In this document: piece by piece, positions 34,037-46,032 of the stretch | How positions within the stretch are numbered: position 1 is the first letter of the stretch | Layout of the letters: every line of letters starts with the position of its first letter | Origin: Spongospora subterranea f. sp. subterranea | Taxonomy: Eukaryota > Endomyxa: Phytomyxea > Phytomyxea > Plasmodiophorida | Length of the DNA: 64,000 bases | NCBI GenBank assembly: GCA_049724395.1 | Contig: JAUGWO010000149.1 | Location: forward strand, 1 to 64,000 | Reading direction: 5' to 3' | Position numbers and translations under genes: made by a program | The notes under the pieces: generated by a model | What the model was told of the DNA's origin: nothing | Seen by the model: only the letters and a program-made list of their open reading frames with translations | The model's database searches: none

Positions 34037-34381
34037 TGTACTGTAACAGTAACCCCACTACAAAATTACGGACTTTGGCGCGTCTGGCAAACGGCAACTC
34101 CCAGAACTCTCAAAAATGGCATTTTGGTCAATATGCCATAACAGGGATATTCCATTATGTGGTTACGGCAAAATGCCATTTTGGAACTGCGTGGTTACCA
34201 GACGGGCTCTAAACTTGTAAATGCGCTAGTGGGAGGGGGGCCACCCCGGCAGGTAATGTAAACTCCTGGGAAGTTCGGGGACAGCAGCAGCAACCCGGAC
34301 TTCCGTTACTAACTTAATTTGAGCTGGCGGACCGCAGGTGCAGCGATACCGAGTGTGCTGCAGCCTTGTTGATTCACTCGA

Positions 34382-37300
34382 ATGGCTCCTCCAGAGGAGT
34401 CCCTCCTGCGATCTGTATGCACTTCAGGTTATTTGTCGAAATGCAAGAACCACCGCGATCTGCTCCGTAATCTTAAAAGCCTATCGTCAACGCTGCTGTC
34501 GACCTCTCCAGAGCCACCGTGCACGCCGAAATTATTGGCGTCGGTGGCGAACGAATTACGCTCGCCGTGTATTGCCGATGCATCCAAGCCGGAAATTCGC
34601 CTGCATGCTGCGACGTGTTATGTGGAGCTGTTTCGTTTAACCGCTCCAGTGCCGCCATGGCATGGGGAAGCACTTTATGACATAATGCGGTCGTTGATAG
34701 AGCAAATTGACATGATCAGCGGAACACAATCTGCTGCAATTATGGCGGCACAGTTCCATATATTAGAGTCGATGAGTGTCATCAAAATTCCTATTGTGCT
34801 GCTTGACGAAAGTGAGCAAACGGAAACAAGTCTCGACATTCTGCAGCGTTTATTCAAGACCTGCATACAGGCAAATCAATGGATCCACCTCTTCAGCCCC
34901 GTTTTGTATTCACATATTTTCTCACCATCAGATTGCATCTCGTGGTCTTCCTCAGCCATTTGAAAATTGCATTCGAGACATCCTTTCATCTGTAATCGAA
35001 GAAGCCGATCCCATTCCGCAGTCGCTCATCTTAATTTTGCTCAACCTAATGCTGGATTCTTCTGATGGTAATCATCAAGATTGAACCCCTTACCTCATTC
35101 TAACAGTGTCGTTCAGCATCTCAGCGCAGTGCAGAGCTTGCGAAGCGCGTGATCCACGAATGTAAAGGGATGCTAGAAGGCCCGTTGACAAGAATTCTGG
35201 CACGTAATGGAATTGGTTTCCTCAGCCTTGCCTTATTATCACCTTAGGCAGAAGTCATAACCTCACGGTCGAGTCCGCTTGCCAAGGAAATCGGCAAACG
35301 TTCGCAGCAGTTAAATCTGCTATTACAGCTTGCTCGACTTGATCCTATTATTCTCCGAGGGGTTATTCCGCAATTACAAGTGAGTTGCTGTCCTGTTTTC
35401 GATAATTTAACTGCCAATGCTTGTCTTAAGGACGCCTTGGAGTCAAAAGACGACGACAATCGCTTGCAGTTCGTGAAGCTGTTTGGTAACATATTTTCCT
35501 CAGAGCAATGCTCAATGGGCAACGAGGTGAAAGTGTACTGGTCCCTTAACTTGTCCTATAACATTATCGGCAGTTCTCGTTACTGTTCAATGCATACCTG
35601 AAAAGAGCAACCGATGTTTCTGAATTGATACGCGAGGAATTTGTCTCAAAAGCCACGTTGATCTTGGTCAATGTGCGTTGCTTACCACTCCGAGAAATGT
35701 CGCTGATCGAAGTGGTTGTTCATAGATTCCGGAGTCACGCGTCCAATTGACGTCTTTATTATCGGACCGTGCGTTGGACCCCTCCGATCATGTTCGCTGC
35801 GTCTTGGTAGGTCTTCGTTTATTTCCATTTTATCATCTAATTTCGTTGCGTTTATAGGTCAAAAGCGTTTGTGAAATGGCAATAAGTAGGCCTGACGTCT
35901 TGGATCCCCTGTTACTCAAAGCAATAGGAGGTAGAATGTGTGTTTTTTTACTTGTAATTCTAAGTTGGTGCATTAGGTCGTATCATGGACAGGAAACCCA
36001 GTGTTCGTTTTGAGGCTATAAACGGTCTTGCCCTAGTGTTCAAGGCCCATTGCAGCCGGTAGTGTATATTTGCCAGAGCATCATGTCATGACGCTGACCA
36101 ATTTTTTAGATACTGGAGCGATGGCAAACCCGTTCCATCTCATGTGAAGAAGTTCAGCTGGATTCCGCAGCAGCTAGTGGGGCTTTATTTGAAAGCTTTG
36201 CCGGATAAAGGGTAGGTAATTTTGGTTTGAAGCAACCATGCATGATGAGAAATTGATTTTTTGGTTTAGCCAACTTGTTGATGACATAATGGACAATCAT
36301 GTTATTGACAAGAGTCTTGAAAGTGGCCCTAGAACGTCGTTGCTATTGGCTGTTTTTGCCACATGCAATACAGTTCATCAGAAAGCGTTTCTCAGGTTTG
36401 TTTTTGACTATCATCCAATCTGCGTTTTTTAATTTTCTGAAGACATTATGTCACCGAGAAGCGCCATGCGTCAAAGCTTTTATGTGATGCGTTGGAGCTT
36501 CGTGAGCGTTTGAGAACCATCACCGATACTGACCAAAACGCACGGCTTCTCCTACAACGGAACCAGCGGCTTCAGAGCCTCGCTTTATTGCTGCCAGGGA
36601 ACGTCGACCTCAAAATCCTTGAAGTCAGTCACCAGATTTGCTGTCGTGAAGTCGATTTTCAGCTGCGTTACTTAGAGTCTGTTTGAAGAACGGGATGGGA
36701 ATATTTTCAAATGGTTATTCATTTCGGCTAGCCGTACTAGGGATACTTCTGAGGTTGTTTCAAGCGTAAGGGTTTAACAATTCAGGTTTTTCATCATGCT
36801 GTCTTAGGTCAGGGCAGCCATCTCAGAGCTACGTGGGGCATTATCCACCTCGAAGAAGCTCCAATCAGTCGCAGATTGTGTTGTCCGCCGAGCCGCTATG
36901 ATCACCCTTGGAAGAGATAATATACTCGAGTTAATCGATATCGTTATGAAAAACAGTATGTATTGAATCATATTCTTTTTTACGAAATTCAGTTTCGCAT
37001 AATCAACTGTAGATAATACGAAGCTGTGTGCCGATGCTATGTCGATACTTCTAGTTATTGCTGAAGAAGAACCACTTTTGTTTTCGTCTTATTTAGAAAA
37101 GCTTTCCGAGTTCGTATGTTCGGATGGTGGACATCTGTCAGATTTTGCTCTCAAAGCCATTGCTTTGTGCTCCAACGCAAAAGTTCAATGCATTCTGCTA
37201 ACTTCATATTTTCTCGCTCAGTTCATCTTTAGGTTGGTGGTGCTCCTTCTGCAGCATTGTTACGTACGCTCTGTGTTGAGGGTGATATTCCTCAAGCTGA

Positions 37301-40164
37301 ATGGTCTGCAATGATTTTGTGCAACAATGGCCTTACCTCTGTTTGTCAAACTGTTCTGGATGATTTTGCGAATTCCTTGGACTTCAACTCTCCACAATTT
37401 CATTCGTTTTTGTCTTCATGCTGCTCTATCGCCCGCTTGCAGCCACTACTTTTCCAAGGGTCATCGACTTCGTCCGCAATAATTGACTTTATAATGACCG
37501 ATTTGTTAACCAACGATGCGCCCGAGTTAATGCCAGCAAAGTGCCAAGGTTCGGAAAGGGTCAACCATCATTGATATCTAACTGATGATTTCTACCAGGG
37601 CTGCGTCTTTTAAGTGATTTTGCTGTTGGAATGGAGTTACTGGGCAGCACGCCGGACCTATCAGCTCCTAACAAACGCGAGGATATCTTGGGGCTTCTCT
37701 GGAAACTGTTATCGGCACCGGAGTGCGATGAAATGACGCTTTGCGCTTTTTCAGCGATGAATAAACTGTTGACGGTTCCCCACATTGAAGGTACTCCTGT
37801 TTGCTCACGTGTTCATTGTTTACTCAGCATGATTAGGTTCTTTGAGTCCTTATGAATTTGCAATCCTTGGCCAACGGATTCTGACCGCATCCAGTGCCGC
37901 TTTACGCGAATCTTTTCTGGAAGAAATTTGGAATAATCTTTTACTTTTGAAACTGCCGTTTCGATTCGGTATACTGGTTGCGTTGGCCGCTGTTGAGTCC
38001 GGTAGAAAATGTCCACTTCGCTTCAACTTTTAAGTTTTAACAGTGTCAGCATATAGACCGCGAAGTTCAAAATTCCACTCGGAAGCGATTACAAATTTTG
38101 GTTGGACGATTGAGGCAGGCGTCAAGCATGACGTACATTAAGCGTGATGGTCAGTCCGAAAAACCTTTGGATTGCACGCCGACGATTTGATGGTTTACTA
38201 GGAGCAAAAAACGTCTCTCTTTCCATGATGCCGGAGTATGCTTTACTGTATTTGTTGCATCTCCTGGGGTCGCAGCCTGGTTTCGCTGTTTCCAACGTAA
38301 CTTTGTTAAGATCATATACGAAAGTGATTTCGTGTTTTCTGGGTAAGTCTGAACCTGTTCCTTGCATGAAGTATCTTTGATAATTGAGCGTCAGATGCCC
38401 TGCTTACGGTTCATAATCATAATTTTGCTTTTATATTGACGCTACTGTCATGCTTGAAAAAAGCGCAACCTATCTCAGGGTCAGCACATCATGACATTCC
38501 AGCAGAGAATGTCTACGCCCTTGTTGAACTCACTCATCTGGTGCTTAAACGTAAATATCAGGGACAGGTAAGCGAGCTCTGTCATGCTTCATCATTTTTG
38601 AATATGGTTATCAGGAATGGTCATCTGAACAATCTGGTAAAATTTTACTGCCTTGTCAATGGTATCAAATGCTGCCGTCACCGGTCGCGGGGACCTTTCT
38701 GCCACTGGATTTCTCGTTGAAACCTCAAGCAGGACATCAAAACATGGTTTTGCCAAAACAGGAAAGGAATGCAAGCTTGCATTCTCCCAAATCTGAAACT
38801 GCATCTGGTATTTTATTGCTGCTGTGACAAGGTATTTATTGCCGTATTTGCTAACTATTTTCGCAGGGTCCTCCAAGCGTGAACGGAGCTCAAAAGTCCA
38901 GTCGTCCCATTCGGACACTGCTGTTGTTGGTATGTATTGAAAACGATTTTCTGTTTTCTCTCAGTTGCAAATCATTTTGATTTCAGGCTCTCGACGCTCG
39001 CTGCCTAGAAAAGTGAAAACAGACATGCCGTTTTGTTACCAACCGTTATCAGGGTCGGACGAAGATTCTGACGTTGTCATGGACGACGTTCCAAAATCGT
39101 CACGAACACCTCATCGCAATGTTTGAGTTGCATCGATGTCCAATATTTCGTTTTTTACAAATTGTTTCAGATTACGCCTAGACCCGACGTCGAACCCACG
39201 CAGCACGCTGTAATTATTTTCACTCAATTTCATTTAGCCTATATCCATTTATTAAATTAGGTTCAGTCAGTGTCGGATACCGGCGACTTTCGCGACTGCT
39301 CAGTCTCGGTAATCTTTGCTCATTATCTTATATTCGCTAATTCGCTCAATGTAGCCAATTCAACACAATGTAAAGGCTTTCTTAATAGAGTCGAACACCA
39401 ACACATCGCCAATGCGAAATGCAGACCTTGTAGACAAGCCCGTGATTAAGGTGCGCCTTCAAATGTTTATTAGTCATCAATTTGAAGCGAGGTTCTTATG
39501 AACCGGATTTTCTTCGAATTTTTCACCTATGCTGTTTGCTTTTGCGTTATCAAAAACGATTCTTCAGTTAATTTCTTCTCCCAGCCATTGAGTTGCGATG
39601 GCGGCGAAATCAGGGGTAGGCCTGATGTGTCAGAACCGGCGGGTGTCTCAACTTCTCCCGCATTAGTTCCGAAACGTAATTCTGCTAGATCCAGTCGAAC
39701 AAGACAACGAGAAATCACAACCGATGATCCCGTAAGCAAACTGTTTCTATATCCACTTAGCTAAATCATAATCGGTAGGCTGGTAAACATGCAAAAAGCG
39801 ATGGAAACGCGGTAAGTGGTATGCATTGGAATTGAGTAACACATTCGAGTTGTTCTTTCAGGGACAACATTTTCCTGCTGATACGGCAATGGCGGATTCT
39901 CTGGGTGGCGAAAGCAAAATTGCTGCCGATGCTCCGGAATGCGATACCATGGAAAATTCTCTAGCAGATGCGTTGATGCAAGATTCGTTGGGTGGCGAAA
40001 GCAAAATTGCTGCCGATGCTCCGGAATGCGATACCATGGAAAATTCTCTAGCAGATGCGTTGATGCAAGATTCGTTAGAACCAATCAACGACGAAAATTG
40101 CAAACCAGTTCCGAAACCTGATATTCGGAATAATGCCAAAAAACCACAGCCACTACAGGTATGA
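34382..40164 (+). CDS. PDS5: Sister chromatid cohesion protein PDS5
   Basis: The ATG at 34382 opens exon 1 (MAPPEESLLRS...), with many short introns (for example 35065-35103, 35805-35858). The last frame ends at TGA 40162-40164. The PDS5 N-terminal HEAT block is clear: EIRLHAATCYVELFRLTAP and QFHILESMSVIKIPIVLL (34.6-34.8 kb). Mid-protein HEAT repeats include VRCVLVKSVCEMAISRPDVL (35.8 kb) and DRKPSVRFEAINGLALVFKA (36.0 kb). The C-terminus is basic and disordered (RSSRTRQREITTDDP), as in the family. PDS5 binds cohesin with WAPL and sororin-type factors, and regulates its loading and release in the nucleus. A perfect 87-bp duplication lies in the last exon. Confidence 0.85.
39902..40075 (+). 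repeat. Perfect in-frame 87-bp tandem duplication in PDS5
   Basis: 39902-39988 and 39989-40075 are identical. Because 87 is a multiple of three it repeats 29 residues (core GGESKIAADAPECDTMENSL) in the acidic C-terminal tail. Complete identity points to a very recent event or to concerted evolution. Confidence 0.97.
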
Positions 40165-40327
40165 TTTTTGTTATAGAAAGGTGATTATTATTAACTTGAG
40201 ACAGAATACATTTCGCCTAACGAGATCAAGACGTAATTAAACATTTCATTTAATCTAGAAGCTTATCTTAAAAATAAAATATACAACGTTAAATGGCCGG
40301 CTGACTACTGTATTATTAATAGCAATA

Positions 40328-43300
40328 TCAAACAATCATATCGAGCTCGTGACGAGCCCAGGTATTATGTTCATCATCGTTAAGTCTTGGATACGCTGCA
40401 ACCAATGCATCCTGAGATCCGATGTACAAAGCATTGTACATCTTCCAATATATATTACGAACGCGTCGGGCAGGATGCCAAAGGCCCTAAAGCACCCGTC
40501 ATCAGCGACCGATAGGAATATTGTCATACCCTACAGACCTGAAGCAGATAATACAGAATCAGACAAGGTCCTAGCGCAACTCTCAGTCCATCGACAGCAT
40601 CAGTGACCGCATTGATAACGTGGGGCGATGTCTCGAAAATATTAGGCCACAGAATGTTGAGAAGATGCAATAACGCTTCCTCGCAACCTAAACCAGGCAC
40701 ACCAAGGGCCATATGTTTAACAGTCGACGCTGCCGTCTAATCATCGATAAAAGAGTAAGACGGTTTGAAAAGACTTAATTTACAATTTACCTGTCTGTGG
40801 ACAAGATCGCGGTCCATAAGCGCATCTTCAAGTAAAGGTGTAACTGCATGAATGTAATCCTTGCCCATTTCGCCGATATACTCAAAGAGAAACGAAAGCG
40901 ATTTAAGAACACCGTTTTGAACATTTAGCTCAGGTACGCGGTACTCATTCATTAAAGCCGGGAGAACCGTAAATGGAGCACAAGTTTCGGCAACAATAGC
41001 AATGGCAACAGTTGTGCAAACTCGGTTCTGTCTTTCTTGGACCTGGACACGAAGTCAATGCTGGACAAAAAAAACGAGCAAAAAAAAAACCTTTAAGTTG
41101 TTAAGAAGCGTTACTAACACGTCCTGTGGTCCGATAGCCTTTGCGATGTAACCAAATGTGTTCACGGTCGCTCGGCGGATTCCCTGTACGACAATAAGCT
41201 ACACTGACCAAAATCGCAGAAACCTTGAAAAACCGACCTTTTTCTGTGAGCTTTAAGCATCTCGAGTAGCTCAAAACAAATACGCATCCATTCACGAGGG
41301 CTGACAAACTCAGCACCACGATCGGCAATACGACCAACCAAATCAATGCAGTTTTCTTGAACCTAATGGCAGGAGTGAGCATCACGACCGATCAACCTTG
41401 GGCTCATTACCTTTTCATGTCTATTCTTTAAAACTGGCGTCAATCTCGGAAGAAGATCTTTAATGGGGGGTGTCATTTTTGGCATTCCGATGACGTTGAC
41501 AATAGCTTTCAAAGCTCCAAGAATTGAACCTAAAACTTCTGGATACTCTTCCCCTAGATATTCATAAAGGATTACACCAAGATGGCCTAAATGAAACATA
41601 GGCATCTACGAACTACAAGAACTTATTAACCGAAAATACCTAAAAGATTTTCAGCACCACACTTGACGATGACAACAGCAATCCTGGCAATCAAGTCGGC
41701 TGCTTGCTGGCGAACACGTGCCGACTTGTTATTTAAGCGCCATTTGATAATACCACAGACTTGGGCTAAATACGGTTCCATACGCAAACCTAGCGCATTT
41801 ACAACTACCCCGAATCCGTTTAACATAACCTAGGAAAGTGTTGAATTACGTGCATAAAGAGACGCGACGCCATACCTGAGAATCATCAGTTTGTTGTTCT
41901 TGAAACGCGAACAGTAGGCCATCAACCAACTGCTCTTCAAGCTTTTTGTCAATATCTGAAGCCCCTAATTCTGACAAAACCTGCTCAATCGTTTCCATGA
42001 CCATTTTACGATAAAATTCATTTTCGTCCTAAGCCAAAACAAAGTCAGAAAACAATAAAGTAACAGTTTCCGGTTCCCACTTTTAGATCATCGACGATTC
42101 GAGAAACGATTTCGTATCCACCAACTTTGCAGGCTAAAGCGACAGTTGTTTCAACGAGCTGTTTATAGTTACGGCGGTCCAATGCCATGCGTCGGATCCC
42201 TAAGGTGACAATAAACTAAAAACCAAAACACAAGCACTATCAAAGGCATTACAGAAATTCCTGAAAAATTCAGGAATGATATCCGACTTGACGTATTCAA
42301 TTTCGACACCCTCGGTGGTTACACATTGTTTTACAACTTTCAGCACAATCTTCTTCATTTCTTCATCGGGCGATGCAAATTCGCGGATAAGCGTCTGCCG
42401 ATTACACAAATTATCAACATATCAAAGTCAAGACACAGCCGGAATTACCTTCATGACGTTTTGCGTATAAAAATGTGCATACTTTGCATCCATAAGCGGA
42501 ATAATGAAACCGATGGCCTTCAAAAATGCGGCTAATGTTTTGCCACGATGTTGAGAAATACCCTTCCATAACGGTTGAAGAACGGGGTCGAAAGACTCAA
42601 TACCGTAGGGTGCGGCCGCTTCCGCTAAGGCTGCAAGGGAAAGAGCAGTGATGGTCCGAACCTTTAACCAAAGGGTTACCAAACAGATACAATCCAAAAG
42701 CAGCAACACACCTTTTGCTGTTCATCATCAAGGCCGTGTGCGATGATTTCGACTAGGCTTGTGAGCTGAGGAAGAACAGCACACCCCATCAAGATCGCAA
42801 TCTGTTGGACTATTTTTATACCAGTATGCCTAGCTTGCCACGACTTTTTACTTTGGCAAACGGCTTTCAAAAAAGGTAGTAATGAGGGGATACCTAATGC
42901 CGAAGCAACAACAGAGAACCTAAACAAGGTCCAGATAAGCGGAAGACAAAGGCAACATTGATCAAATCATGCGTACGCTCTTGCTGTTGTGTTTCGTACA
43001 TATTCATCAACGTTGTCAATATCAGGACGCATTGTAGCGATCATGGTGGCCAAGCCTGCCGCTTTGGCAAGATTGGAAATGATTTCTCGTCCTTCAACTC
43101 GAGCATAATAATCTTCATCAATAAGCAGCGGCTCGATAACCACAAGAATCTTGTGAACATATGGACGAACCAAATCATCAAGCTTGAATAGAACTCTGTC
43201 AATAACCTAATGGCACGTCGTTGGTCAACACACCGACTATATGAGATACAAGCACACGGACCTTGACAAGAAGATGGCGTTCTTGGTCTTCAAGAGTTGG

Positions 43301-44679
43301 AGACATCAACAAAGGAAGGATTTGATTGAACAGTGGGCCTGGCCCAAACTCCCGCGCTTTATCAGTCAATTGACGAAGGGCAGTTTTCCTTTGCGGAGGG
43401 GTTCCATTTTTCACTTTAAGCATGAGTTTCATTATAGTTCTGTATAACGTGTAAAAATCCAATTAATTGACTGCGATGGTCGCATTTACCTTTCTTTGAG
43501 GGCGGTCTTATCCGTGACGTCATCATCCTTCTGATCTAGAAGCTTTCCGAAAAACTGGTAATCTTCCGCCTTAACAAAAGGGAGATCCCCGTCTTCCCCT
43601 AAACCTTGAGGTTGCACCCCATGCATCTCTTGAGATTCTTGTTGAATAACGAACCCGTTTCCAGCAGCTCCTGCCCCAAATGGCGTTGGCGTAGATAACA
43701 GACGTCGACCAGGAGTATGAATTGGCGCATAGCCAGATGGCGGCTCAACGATCTGCAATTTTTTTTATAAATAAAATCGTTACTTTGAAGCCCAATTGCA
43801 ATACAAACCTCATATCCAGATTCAGGGAACATAGCATCAAGCTCAGCGTCTGTTAACTCTCGATTTCGGTACTCCATTTCATTCTGATAGCGCATCATAT
43901 TAGCCTGTTCAGGAGTCATTGGGATGCCGGCCATTTGAGATGGCGTCATTTTTCCTAAAAATGAAAAATCAGACTCAACAGTCAAGTGCTGAACATGGTC
44001 GTTTACCCATCATAATTGGAGTTTGCATTGGAGTGGCCCCGTCGAAAACTTTGGGAGTTTGATCCCATCGAGAGCTCCTAGTGGACGAAGGCGTCTCATT
44101 CTCAGTCCGGTCGAGCATCTTTGGCGTCTCATCCCAGCCGCCAGAGCCATGATCTTCCATATCTTCTCTAACAGGGGTTGCATCCCATCTGGACCTACGG
44201 CTGACACCGGTTTCGGCAGCAGGAGCATCATCCCATCTCCTGCGCCTTTGTTTCTTAGCCTCGGCCGCTTGCTCAGCTAGAGCTGCAGCTTCTTCCCTCT
44301 TATCGTCCGTTTCCTTCATGATATCGGCAAATCCACGAGCGCCATCGGCCTTGTCTTCACTGAATTCATCTCGTCTATCTGGCGAAATAATTCTTTGCCT
44401 TCTTGAATGATATGCGCTCTCTCGTTCAGTAATCGTCTTGCTCATGTGTTCAGCAAAAGGATTCTCAGTTCCGTCTGCAGTCGCTGCTATCTCAGCAAAC
44501 GCCTCGCGCTGCTGCTCATATGCATTGGATGTGTTGCGAGCGGACCCAGCATCCTGGTCCATATCGTCGGTTTCCTCAACATTTCCCGAAACATCGATCT
44601 CGGTATCATACATTCCGGTCGATAATCGAGCTGCACGGCGAGCTGCTTGCATGGCAGCGATCTCGGCTTCATCATCCAT
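40328..44679 (-). CDS. SF3B1: Splicing factor 3B subunit 1
   Basis: Start ATG 44679 ([19 protein letters not shown]), stop 40328-40330, with about a dozen short introns. The N-terminal part has four UHM-ligand Trp motifs ([34 protein letters not shown]) that in the human protein bind U2AF- and SPF45-type UHM domains. It is followed by [20 protein letters not shown] and [14 protein letters not shown]. The HEAT superhelix is very well conserved ([86 protein letters not shown]). The C-terminus is [13 protein letters not shown]. It holds the branch-point helix of the U2 snRNP with PHF5A. Confidence 0.96.
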
Positions 44680-45166
44680 TATGAGATAGCTATCAGATGC
44701 CGACTAGGTTTAGGCCGTCTGAGGCGAAAACACCCTCCTTGACGTTCGCTATCAAATATCGAAAGATGAGCCGATAGATGGGCTCCGGCCACGTGATCGA
44801 CTAATGGGTGGTGTGTGTTATAAATCTGGATCCTGCCGGGTGGCGATCAAAGAGACTATATAGCCACACCTGTACGGACTCCGCACTAAACAGTGCAGGA
44901 GGTAATAATGCTGGTCGGCACCGCGCCACCGCCGCCACATCATGCCTGGCTGCTGGTGGCGTCCCCATCGGCTACACCGTCGCCACGTGCTTCGTCTGCA
45001 CAGGGCTATGAAACGACCTCCCGATGATCAACGAACGACACAGTTAACGAAATGACAAAAAATAAAGTGAGTTCGTTTCACTATCTGGTAACTGAACTTG
45101 ATAAACTCCGTTGATAATTGTCTGGTTTTAATATTCCTATTGGTTAATTTCCCTCAACGTTTGGAT
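44680..45166. other. Intergenic: SF3B1 promoter side
   Basis: No coding frame is supported. GC-rich near 44900 and A/T-rich near 45050-45150. The SF3B1 5' end and the CAP gene 3' end flank it. No clear TATA box next to SF3B1. Confidence 0.5.
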
Positions 45167-45802
45167 TCAGTCTTCGCATTCAGTTGGCGGTGAATAAGCC
45201 TGATCAGAAATGGGAATCTTCCGCCGGTAGACGTGTTGTGTTTCGGTAAACGGCGGTAGTCTTGTATATGGGGCCGACGTAGCTGGAGGCATTGACGTGG
45301 TCGCATTGGTCGCATTGGTTGCGTTGTTGCCACTGCCGGGTTCTCCACTGTAGTGACAGACCCATACCTGCATCACGGTCTGGCCGGGCGTCTTTGACGA
45401 TGGACACGCGGCGTGGGTCGCACATCCAACCGAACGCATCAGCTTGTCGACCACGATCTTGTAGTGTCCACATTGTTTTCCTGGGGCACAACCGTCCCCA
45501 ACAACATCTGCCTTCTCTGCAATCCATTGCTGGACTACGTCACTTGCGTTCATGGTCGGCCATCCCCATCCGAGGTTCTCGCTGGCGCCATTGCGGATGT
45601 CGTCAGGGCTGTGGCCATCAGGGCAAGTGTCAGCCCATTTACTTGCCGATGTGGATAGCTTGTCATCCCATTTCATTTCAGCGGCGCTGCTGAGGGATCG
45701 TTCTTTGTTGTGGCTTTGGAGGATAGAGTTGAGATCGGCCTGTTCTACTGCTGCGTGGATTAAATGTAATAGCGATATTGACAAAACGAGCGAGGAATGC
45801 AT
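45167..45802 (-). CDS. Secreted CAP/SCP (PR-1-like) protein
   Basis: Intron-free frame of 211 codons from the ATG at 45802, the first ATG of the frame. Residues 1-18 form a signal peptide (MHSSLVLSISLLHLIHA). The CAP fold follows: LNSILQSHNKERS, then MKWDDKLSTSASKWADTC, GASENLGWGWP, WIAEKADVV, CGHYKIVVDKLMRSVGCA and VMQVWVCHYSGEPG. The CAP1-type HYxx[IV]V motif is present. The tail is Thr/Pro-rich with N-glycosylation sites (NNATNATNATTS). Secreted CAP proteins bind sterols or act at the cell surface in fungi, but the ligand here is unknown. Confidence 0.93.
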   Translation of the reverse strand: MHSSLVLSISLLHLIHAAVEQADLNSILQSHNKERSLSSAAEMKWDDKLSTSASKWADTCPDGHSPDDIRNGASENLGWGWPTMNASDVVQQWIAEKADVVGDGCAPGKQCGHYKIVVDKLMRSVGCATHAACPSSKTPGQTVMQVWVCHYSGEPGSGNNATNATNATTSMPPATSAPYTRLPPFTETQHVYRRKIPISDQAYSPPTECED

Positions 45803-46032
45803 AAATAGCAGCAAATAGGGTTGATAAATTAGATAGAAATGCCAATGAGGGGAACAACTGTAAGTCTGTGCAAAGTCATGAATGACAGTGTTGAGTCAAC
45901 TACACATGACTACATCGACCAACATTGGTTCAGCATGTGAAATGAGTTAGTCGCCATTTAGTAAGTGGGCAAGAGGTTAACATCATCCTCCTGTCGGTGA
46001 GACGTGATCCTATATTCCCAGGCACTAGTTTG

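Larger units (their letters stand above)
31590..34209. mobile_element. Harbinger (PIF/Harbinger) transposon with target-site duplication
   Basis: Terminal inverted repeats start GAGCCCGTCTGGTAACCACG at 31590 and end with the complement at 34209, extending imperfectly for roughly 50 bases. The flanking trinucleotide TAA is duplicated (31587-31589 and 34210-34212), the 3-bp duplication typical of the superfamily. Inside are two convergent genes, the DDE nuclease (plus) and a Myb/SANT-like DNA-binding protein (minus), the standard Harbinger pair. The 2.62-kb unit looks close to intact and could be active. Confidence 0.9.
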
